This document shows positions 1-4,754 of a DNA stretch of 5,919 bases, in pieces. Made by a program: the position numbers and the translations under genes. Each line of letters starts with the position of its first letter. Position 1 is the stretch's first letter. The DNA is from Candidatus Sulfotelmatobacter sp. GTDB taxonomy: Bacteria; Acidobacteriota; Terriglobia; Terriglobales; Acidobacteriaceae. Below the pieces are notes generated by a model. The model had not been told where the DNA came from. It worked only from the letters and a program-made list of their open reading frames with translations, and searched no databases. The DNA lies in contig JASICF010000475.1 of NCBI GenBank assembly GCA_030044775.1, positions 1-5,919 of the forward strand, in the 5' to 3' direction.

Positions 1-1
1 C

Positions 2-2017
2 GATCCCGAAGGGAAGTATCTGTATTTTCTTTCCAACCGCGACTACAACGAAGTGCTCGGCGTCTATGACATGGAATTCGCCAATCCGAAAGCCGGCCGC
101 GTCTACGTCGCAACACTGCGCGCCGATGAACCTTCTCCGTTTCCTGTTCTGAGCGACGAAGTGATGGCGCCCCAATCACCCGACACGCTTCTGGTTCCCA
201 CGCCCGGAACCGAAACTCCCGGCGAAAAGCCCGAGACGCCGGAAGCAAAGCAAAAAACCAAAGCCAAATCGCAACCTGAATCGAAGCCGGCTCCAAACGA
301 GGCCGAAAAAAGCCAGGCTGAGAAAGACCTGAAACCGGGAACGCGCCCGCCGCTGAAAAATTTCCGCATCGACCTCGATGGCATTCAGGATCGGATCGTC
401 AGCCTGCCGATTCCACCCGGCAATCTGCAGAGTCTGGCTGCGGCCAGAGGCATTGTCTTCTATATCTCGTCGCCTATTCAGGGTCTTTCCGGACCACTTC
501 CCGGCGAAAGCCCGGCCATTCATGCCTTTGACCTGAAAGACCGCAAGGATCATATCTTCCTCGAAGACGCCGACGCCTATGCGCTCTCGTTCGATGGCAA
601 AAAGATTCTCTACGCTATTCCAAAGAGCGGCGGAGACGAGATGGAAGAAGGCGAAGTTGTTGCACAGCACAGTTACGGCATTGTGGACGCAAAAGTCCCA
701 GAAGGTGATGAAGCTTCGAAGCAGGAGGATCACAAACCGCTCGCGCACGCCGGCGAAGGCGCATTAAATTTTGCCAACATGCAAGCCGAAATCGATCCTC
801 CTGCCGAATGGAAAGAAGTTTTCAATGAAGTCTACCGGCAGGAACGCGATTACTTCTACGAGCCTTCGATGAACGGCGTGAATTGGGAAGCGGAGCGAGA
901 CAAGTACGCGCAACTGCTGCCCTATGTCGCCGACCGTTTGAGTCTCACTTACATTTTGGGCGAGCTGATCGGCGAACTTTCCAACTCCCACACCTACGTG
1001 GGCGGCGGCGATTATCCGAAGATTCCGAAAGTCAACGTTGGCCTTCTCGGCGCCGATCTCGAGCCGGACGAGAAAGCAGGAATGTACCGGATCGCCAAAA
1101 TCTATCACGGCCAGAATTGGGATCGCCGTCTCCGCTCACCGCTCACCGAACCGGGCGTCATGGCGAAAGAAGGAGATTATCTTCTCGCCGTCAACGGCCG
1201 ACCTCTGCGCATCCCACAGAATCCTGATGAACTCTTCATCAACACCGTCAATCAGACGACCACGCTCTCCATCAACGGCAAACCCTCCGAGCAAGGCGCG
1301 CACAATGTTGTGGTTCGTCCCCTCTCGAGCGAATTTGGCCTGCACGAGCTGAATTGGATCGAGACCAACCGCCGCAAAGTCGATGAGGCCAGCGGCGGCA
1401 AGATCGGATACGTTTACCTCCCGGATATGGGCGCATCCGGATTAAACCAGTTCGTCAAACAATATTTCCCGCAGATTCGCAAGCAGGGAATCATCTTCGA
1501 CGTCCGCTACAACGGCGGAGGCTTCGTCGATCAAATTATTTTCGAGCACCTGCGCCGCATCCTCGCCGGCATGGAATCGGCTCGCAACTTCGCGTCCGAT
1601 ACCGAACCCGCTCCGGTCTTCCACGGCTACATGGCGTGCATCACCAATCACTACGCTGCTTCCGACGGCGACTTCTTCAGCTATTTCTTCAAGCAGTACA
1701 AACTCGGTCCGCTCATCGGCGAGCGCACCTGGGGCGGCGTTCGCGGCATCCGCGGAGAAATCCCCTTGATTGACGGCGGCTATATCACCCGTCCTGAATT
1801 TTCGCTCTACGGCCCCGACAGCAAATGGCTGATCGAGAATCGCGGTGTCGCGCCCGATATCGAAATCGACAACCGCCCTGACCTGGTGCGCGATGGCCAC
1901 GATCCGCAACTCGAAAAAGCGATCGAGATGGTCATGAAGCAGATTCAGGAGAACCCGATGAAGCTGCCGCCTCGTCCTCCCGATCTGCCCCCGTATCCGG
2001 AAGGGCCGGGCATGTAG
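2..2017 (+). CDS. Tricorn protease homologue (S41 family), C-terminal part, 5' end outside window
   Basis: Serine protease of the tricorn type, which in known members cuts peptides released by larger proteases. The reading frame is open from base 2, so the first in-frame GTG (53) is internal and the true start lies to the left. Numbering from base 2 gives 671 residues. Residues 1-50 resemble a last propeller strand set (YLYFLSNRDYNEVLGVYD). Residues 67-116 are a Pro/Glu/Lys-rich low-complexity linker. Residues 117-268 look like further beta-propeller blades. The protease core starts near residue 269 (EWKEVFNEVYRQERDYFY). Ser329-His330 (NSHTYV, bases 986-991), Ser554 (ASDGD, base 1661) and Glu612 (IENRGVAPDIE, base 1835) match the tricorn catalytic tetrad. 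A PDZ-like segment spans about 344-440, and DVRYNGGG (500-507) is the typical core motif. The C-terminus is Pro-rich and ends at TAG. The missing N-terminus hides whether there is a signal peptide, so cytoplasm versus periplasm cannot be decided. The family call is firm. Confidence 0.93.
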   Translation, partial: DPEGKYLYFLSNRDYNEVLGVYDMEFANPKAGRVYVATLRADEPSPFPVLSDEVMAPQSPDTLLVPTPGTETPGEKPETPEAKQKTKAKSQPESKPAPNEAEKSQAEKDLKPGTRPPLKNFRIDLDGIQDRIVSLPIPPGNLQSLAAARGIVFYISSPIQGLSGPLPGESPAIHAFDLKDRKDHIFLEDADAYALSFDGKKILYAIPKSGGDEMEEGEVVAQHSYGIVDAKVPEGDEASKQEDHKPLAHAGEGALNFANMQAEIDPPAEWKEVFNEVYRQERDYFYEPSMNGVNWEAERDKYAQLLPYVADRLSLTYILGELIGELSNSHTYVGGGDYPKIPKVNVGLLGADLEPDEKAGMYRIAKIYHGQNWDRRLRSPLTEPGVMAKEGDYLLAVNGRPLRIPQNPDELFINTVNQTTTLSINGKPSEQGAHNVVVRPLSSEFGLHELNWIETNRRKVDEASGGKIGYVYLPDMGASGLNQFVKQYFPQIRKQGIIFDVRYNGGGFVDQIIFEHLRRILAGMESARNFASDTEPAPVFHGYMACITNHYAASDGDFFSYFFKQYKLGPLIGERTWGGVRGIRGEIPLIDGGYITRPEFSLYGPDSKWLIENRGVAPDIEIDNRPDLVRDGHDPQLEKAIEMVMKQIQENPMKLPPRPPDLPPYPEGPGM

Positions 2018-2042
2018 AGGCGCGCGGGCGGTTTTAGAGTAC

Positions 2043-2204
2043 GGTGTCATCCTGAAGCGGAGCCGTTTTTCAGGCGGAGCGAAAACCTGCCCTGAGCAAG
2101 CAAACGCACTGAGCGCGTCGAACGGGGATCTCCATCTGCTCGGAAATTAGGGGGCCGAGATCCCTCCGCCCGCGGGTAAAAGCGCGGGCGTTCGGGATGA
2201 CGCC
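2043..2204. repeat. Degenerate intergenic palindromic repeat (GTCATCC...GGATGAC type)
   Basis: The outer arms are 2043-2053 (GGTGTCATCCT) and 2194-2204 (GGGATGACGCC). They pair over 11 positions, two of them G-U. Nested inside is a perfect 8-bp pair, GGGATCTC (2125-2132) with GAGATCCC (2157-2164). Between the left arms are several degenerate copies of a CCTGAGCG-AGC-like motif (about 2051, 2091 and 2109). The combination of GTCATCC, CTGAGCG...TCGAA and GGATCT is a pattern I recognise as a dispersed intergenic repeat in acidobacterial genomes; that recognition comes from memory, not from a search. No coding capacity and no clear target-site duplication are visible. It could act as a transcript-end hairpin or simply be a MITE/REP-like remnant. 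Confidence 0.65.
2167..2190. repeat. 8-bp GC stem-loop within the intergenic repeat
   Basis: CGCCCGCG (2167-2174) pairs perfectly with CGCGGGCG (2183-2190) around an 8-base loop (GGTAAAAG). It sits between the inner and outer arms of the larger repeat, so the whole element could fold as a branched structure. No T-tract follows on either strand, which argues against a standard Rho-independent terminator, although a strong stem this soon after the protease gene could still protect or pause transcripts. Confidence 0.55.
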
Positions 2205-2322
2205 CGCCAAACAGAGTCATCACCTACCCCTTGGTAGTGTCTTAAAGCTATCTCAGACAACACCTGCCCGTTGTGCCGCTTGACTTTCTCCTCCCAAGCT
2301 GGCAATCCTATTAGCTTTTACC

Positions 2323-2360
2323 TTGCGTCCCGAAATACGCAACTTAGTGTTTTCGGACGC
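2323..2360 (+). promoter_or_regulatory. Possible structured leader of the DHH gene (two competing hairpins)
   Basis: Two pairings share the same bases. Hairpin A joins TTGCGT (2323-2328) with ACGCAA (2337-2342) over an 8-base loop. Hairpin B joins GCGTCCcGAAA (2325-2335, one bulged C) with TTTCGGACGC (2351-2360) over a 15-base loop. They cannot form together. The 3' arm of B ends directly before the GGGGA Shine-Dalgarno (2361-2365), so B could influence access to the ribosome binding site. Alternatively, the A arms could be a DNA operator. The pairing is seen directly; any regulatory role is inference, and no known riboswitch class is recognised. Confidence 0.35.
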
Positions 2361-2365
2361 GGGGA
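2361..2365 (+). promoter_or_regulatory. Ribosome binding site of the DHH gene
   Basis: GGGGA lies 6 bases before the ATG at 2372, which supports that start. A TTG seven codons in (2390) would also leave the first motif intact but has no comparable purine-rich sequence at a better distance. Confidence 0.55.
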
Positions 2366-2371
2366 ATCTGG

Positions 2372-3364
2372 ATGAAACTGGGGCGATCATTGAAAGTTAG
2401 AGTTTTCTACCACGACAAATGCTTCGACGGGGCTTCATCTGCCGCGCTTTTTTCCCGTTTCTATCGTGAGCGTATTCGCGACGACGCCGAGTTTGTTTTC
2501 TCCGGCCTTTTGCACCGCGCCGGCTCGCTTTTTAATGAGTCTGATTTCGACGGTGACGAAAACGCCATCGTCGATTTCAAATACTCCAGCTCGCCCAAAA
2601 TCACCTGGTGGTTCGATCACCACCAGAGTGCGTTCCTCTCCGAAGCCGATGCCGCTCACTTTGAAAGCGACCAGAGCAACCAGAAGTTCTACGATCCCGA
2701 TTTCAAATCCTGCACCAGCTTTATTGCGATGATCGCGCAGGAGCGTTTCGGCTTTAACGCCGCTCCGGTCGCCGATCTCGTGCATTGGACCGACGTCATC
2801 GACGGAGCGCTCTATCCCGACGCGCAGACAGCAGTGGAAATGAAAGCTCCCGCGATGAAGTTAACCATGGTGATCGAGTCCGCGCCCGATCAGCGTTTCG
2901 TGCCGAACCTGATTCCATTGCTGGCCAGCAAACCGCTCGCCGCCATTCTGGAAGAGCCGTTTGTCGCCCCGTTGCTTCCCCCACTGCTCCGCCGTCACGA
3001 ACTTTCGATTGACATTATGAAAAAGCGGACGGAATGCAAAGACGGGACCATTTTCTTTGATGTGACCGATCACGATCTCGAGGGCTACAACAAATTCGTT
3101 CCCTACTATCTGCATCCTGAATCCATCTACAGCGTGGGACTGAGCAAGAGCAGCTTCCGCGTGAAGGTTTCGGTGGGATCGAATCCGTGGGCGCCGGAAG
3201 AGCCGGTGGTGAATCTGGCAAAGATTTGCGAGCGTTACGGCGGCGGCGGCCACGCCCGCGTGGGCGCGATCTCTTTCAATGTCGACCAGCATGCAGCGGC
3301 GATTCGAGCCGCACAGGAAATTGTGACCGAGCTTCGTGCCGCTGTCCGCGGGCGCAAAAGCTGA
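2372..3364 (+). CDS. DHH/DHHA1 family phosphoesterase (RecJ/NrnA-like)
   Basis: A 330-residue protein with the two-domain layout of DHH phosphoesterases, metal-dependent enzymes that hydrolyse phosphodiester bonds in short oligonucleotides, cyclic dinucleotides or related substrates. Motif I is YHDKCFDG (residues 13-20). A motif II candidate Asp is at 68 (IVDFKY). The signature FDHH is at 81-84, and a motif IV candidate is HWTDVIDGA (138-146, Asp141/Asp144). The DHHA1 domain carries GGGGHARVG at 290-298, the usual substrate-phosphate loop. No signal peptide or membrane segment is seen, so it is presumably cytoplasmic. In motif I a Cys (17) sits where many family members have the first metal-binding Asp; CxDG forms do exist in the superfamily. 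The length fits NrnA/NrnB-like enzymes and is far below full RecJ. The exact substrate (nanoRNA, pAp, c-di-AMP or other) cannot be told. It is probably co-transcribed with the membrane protein gene 7 bases downstream. Family assignment is secure, specificity is not. Confidence 0.9.
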   Translation: MKLGRSLKVRVFYHDKCFDGASSAALFSRFYRERIRDDAEFVFSGLLHRAGSLFNESDFDGDENAIVDFKYSSSPKITWWFDHHQSAFLSEADAAHFESDQSNQKFYDPDFKSCTSFIAMIAQERFGFNAAPVADLVHWTDVIDGALYPDAQTAVEMKAPAMKLTMVIESAPDQRFVPNLIPLLASKPLAAILEEPFVAPLLPPLLRRHELSIDIMKKRTECKDGTIFFDVTDHDLEGYNKFVPYYLHPESIYSVGLSKSSFRVKVSVGSNPWAPEEPVVNLAKICERYGGGGHARVGAISFNVDQHAAAIRAAQEIVTELRAAVRGRKS

Positions 3365-3371
3365 ATGCCGC

Positions 3372-3881
3372 ATGTTCCTACCGAAGAATATCGACCGTCA
3401 CCGCGCTCAGAAAAGCCTGCTGCGTGCGGTCGGGGCCCTCGAATTTGCCAAAGGCATTGGAGTTCTGCTTGTCGGTATTTTGGCAATCCTGCTGCTGCAC
3501 AAAGATGTATGGGTTATCGCCGAAAGTATTCTGGCGGTTTTGCATATCAGCACCGACCGGCGATCGGCGCAGATTTTTCTCGACTGGGCCGATGACCTCA
3601 CCGATGCGCGGCTCTGGCTTGCCGTGAAGCTCTCATTCGTTTACGCCGGTCTTCGCTTCGCCGAAGGCTACGGCCTGTGGAAGGGCCGCACCTGGGCGGA
3701 GTGGATTGCCTTCCTGTCGGGAATGCTGCTCGTGCCGTTCGAGATTCGCGAGCTTCTTCGCGGCATCACATGGCTGCGCGCGGGGGTGTTCGTTATAAAC
3801 ATCGGCATTGTCGCCTATATGGGGTTTCTCCTGCGCGAAGGCCGCCGTCTGCGCCGTCTTCAGTCCGAGCCGCATTGGTAG
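3372..3881 (+). CDS. DUF2127 family integral membrane protein
   Basis: A 169-residue hydrophobic protein with about four membrane segments (roughly residues 19-42, 82-102, 109-122 and 136-154). The features that suggest DUF2127 are a Lys/Gly-rich first helix (LEFAKGIGVLLVGI), the RFAEGYGLWKGRTWAEW block (95-111), the VPFEIRELL block (121-129) and Asn143 in the last helix. No biochemical function is established for this family that I know of. The ATG at 3372 is preferred because the conserved part begins soon after it and it lies only 7 bases beyond the DHH stop. A GTG at 3336 would add 12 residues and overlap the DHH gene by 29 bases. There is no clear Shine-Dalgarno before 3372, which suggests translation coupled to the upstream gene. 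The tail is strongly basic (REGRRLRRL), consistent with a cytoplasmic C-terminus. The family call is from pattern recognition, not a profile search. Confidence 0.82.
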   Translation: MFLPKNIDRHRAQKSLLRAVGALEFAKGIGVLLVGILAILLLHKDVWVIAESILAVLHISTDRRSAQIFLDWADDLTDARLWLAVKLSFVYAGLRFAEGYGLWKGRTWAEWIAFLSGMLLVPFEIRELLRGITWLRAGVFVINIGIVAYMGFLLREGRRLRRLQSEPHW

Positions 3882-3898
3882 GGCGCGGGGTTCCGGCG

Positions 3899-3919
3899 TT
3901 ATATCGCAAAACGATATAA
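3899..3919. repeat. Perfect 8-bp inverted repeat between convergent genes
   Basis: TTATATCG (3899-3906) and CGATATAA (3912-3919) are exact reverse complements around a 5-base spacer, CAAAA. The element lies 17 bases after the DUF2127 stop and 26 bases after the stop of the opposing FecR-like gene. Its A/T-rich stem lacks a T-run on either side, so it is a weak candidate for a shared bidirectional terminator. The shape would equally suit a dimeric repressor site, but there is no gene start nearby to regulate. Confidence 0.5.
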
Positions 3920-3945
3920 GACTAGGATCGAAGCTGGGTCGCTGC

Positions 3946-4605
3946 TTACGGCTTGGCAGGGCTCACGGGGTCGTCACCATGACATACCCCCAAGCAGATT
4001 ATCGCGGCAACGATCGCGCCTCCCAGAATCTGTGCCGTACGGCTGTCCAACAAGCCGCCGGTCCCAGGCTCGTTTTCGAATCTCGATCCGCACATGTCCG
4101 GCCGGCTTGCGTGCTCGCCCGGATGCAGAATTGCATCGGCTGGCACACCTTTTGATTTTTGCAGCGTCGCGCCGTGGGTATGAATCTTTACTTCGTTTTT
4201 CGAAACCGAAACCGTTACTGTGCCGCGGGCATCGGTTACGTCATACCCAGTGCGGTCGGAATTCACTGGACTGATCGTGACACAGCCCACGATCACTTCC
4301 ATTTCGCGCGCTGTATCGAGCTGAATAGTGCCGTGATCCAGAGCTAAAGTGAGACCCTGAAACTGCATCATGGTTTCGGGCAGGATCAGAACACTGGACC
4401 CTTCGACTTCAATTCTCGCAACATGTCCGGCCTGGGTTTGCACCAGCGAGTCGGGGAAAATCGCCGCAACGTTTGGAGCCTGCACCTCATTCAGCCAGGT
4501 TCCACCATCGCTGTGGAGCAAGCCACGCGTAGGATCCTGCGCCGCTAATGAGGCCGGCAAGATAAGAATCATCAGCCGGCAAACGAAATGACACCAGCCA
4601 GGCAA
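3946..4605 (-). CDS. Exported FecR-like domain protein with C-terminal hydrophobic segment
   Basis: Proposed as a 219-residue protein starting at TTG 4605. GGAGG (4611-4615) is spaced 5 bases from this TTG, and a promoter-like pair lies just upstream. Open frame continues to GTG 4701, but that start would precede the promoter and its extra residues look non-coding. ATG 4572 is a shorter alternative. Residues 9-22 (VCRLMILILPASLAA) form a signal peptide, with cleavage likely near 21-22. The middle (about 40-150) is beta-rich with a FecR-like pattern: an AGHVARIEVEGSSVLILPET stretch, then ALDHGTIQL, then a turn and a VTDARGTVTVSVSKNEVKIH strand pair. Near the C-terminus, 193-208 is a hydrophobic helix (LGGAIVAAIICLGVC) followed by a short polar tail ending VSPAKP, so the protein may be anchored in the membrane. 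No sigma or TonB partner is nearby, so a FecR-type signalling role is not supported. I recall similar small proteins in Acidobacteriota; their function is unknown. Confidence 0.75.
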   Translation of the reverse strand: MPGWCHFVCRLMILILPASLAAQDPTRGLLHSDGGTWLNEVQAPNVAAIFPDSLVQTQAGHVARIEVEGSSVLILPETMMQFQGLTLALDHGTIQLDTAREMEVIVGCVTISPVNSDRTGYDVTDARGTVTVSVSKNEVKIHTHGATLQKSKGVPADAILHPGEHASRPDMCGSRFENEPGTGGLLDSRTAQILGGAIVAAIICLGVCHGDDPVSPAKP

Positions 4606-4610
4606 ACACA

Positions 4611-4615
4611 CCTCC
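4611..4615 (-). promoter_or_regulatory. Ribosome binding site fixing the TTG start of the FecR-like gene
   Basis: On the minus strand GGAGG occupies 4615-4611, followed by TGTGT and then TTG at 4605. This is a strong Shine-Dalgarno at a 5-base spacing. The in-frame GTG at 4611 overlaps it and so cannot use it. This favours TTG over the distant GTG 4701 and over ATG 4572. Confidence 0.6.
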
Positions 4616-4638
4616 GCCCCTGCACATCGGCTTACGCA

Positions 4639-4667
4639 AGAATAGCGGGTGGCATTCGAGCGGACAA
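4639..4667 (-). promoter_or_regulatory. Sigma70-like promoter of the FecR-like gene
   Basis: On the minus strand TTGTCC (4667-4662) and TATTCT (4644-4639) are separated by exactly 17 bases. Each hexamer matches the consensus at 4 of 6 positions. Transcription would begin near 4632, giving a leader of about 27 bases that contains the GGAGG site. The fit between promoter, leader and start codon is the main support; the hexamers alone are only moderate. Confidence 0.45.
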
Positions 4668-4754
4668 TTGACTGCCAGGGTGCCCAATACGCGGTAACCA
4701 CCTATGGGACTAGCTGGGCGCCGGGGTCATCTCTAGGCTTATCAGTGGGTACCC

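Larger units (their letters stand above)
2018..2371. other. Intergenic region between protease and DHH genes
   Basis: This 354-base stretch has no convincing gene; the reverse-strand frames over it are shadows without a start signal or recognisable product. Its left half is the palindromic repeat described separately. A small imperfect hairpin follows at 2221-2239 (CTACC/GGTAG with a CCTT loop and one bulge), with no T-run after it, so it is not a good intrinsic terminator. A TTGACT hexamer lies at 2280-2285, but no good -10 sits 16-18 bases downstream; the nearest A/T-rich hexamers are at about 21-23 bases. The promoter of the DHH gene is therefore not assigned. The last 50 bases hold the structured leader listed separately. 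Confidence 0.7.

Noticed and set aside
2018..2040. Rho-independent terminator directly after the protease stop (GCGCGCGGGCGGTTTT)
   Set aside because: The GC-rich run before TTTT has no matching complementary arm at a suitable distance, so no real stem forms.
1442..2050. 202-codon reverse-strand open frame over the end of the protease gene
   Set aside because: It is antisense to the conserved S41 catalytic core, has no recognisable domain, and is explained by the codon bias of the real gene.
2861..3373. 170-codon reverse-strand open frame within the DHH gene
   Set aside because: It lies opposite the DHH/DHHA1 coding sequence, including the GGGGH motif, and shows no family features or start signals.
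4092..4432. 12-base direct repeat ACATGTCCGGCC at 4092-4103 and 4421-4432
   Set aside because: Both copies are inside the FecR-like coding region in different contexts, encode unrelated residues and show no extended similarity, so chance is the simplest reading.
4668..4697. Plus-strand promoter for the acyltransferase based on TTGACT at 4668-4673
   Set aside because: The -35-like hexamer is good, but the hexamers at 16-18 bases downstream (around GCGGTA) do not resemble a -10 box.
4606..4701. Longer version of the FecR-like gene starting at GTG 4701
   Set aside because: It would begin upstream of the promoter-like pair at 4639-4667, adds residues without family likeness, and places the signal peptide internally. 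GGAGG followed by TTG 4605 is a better start.
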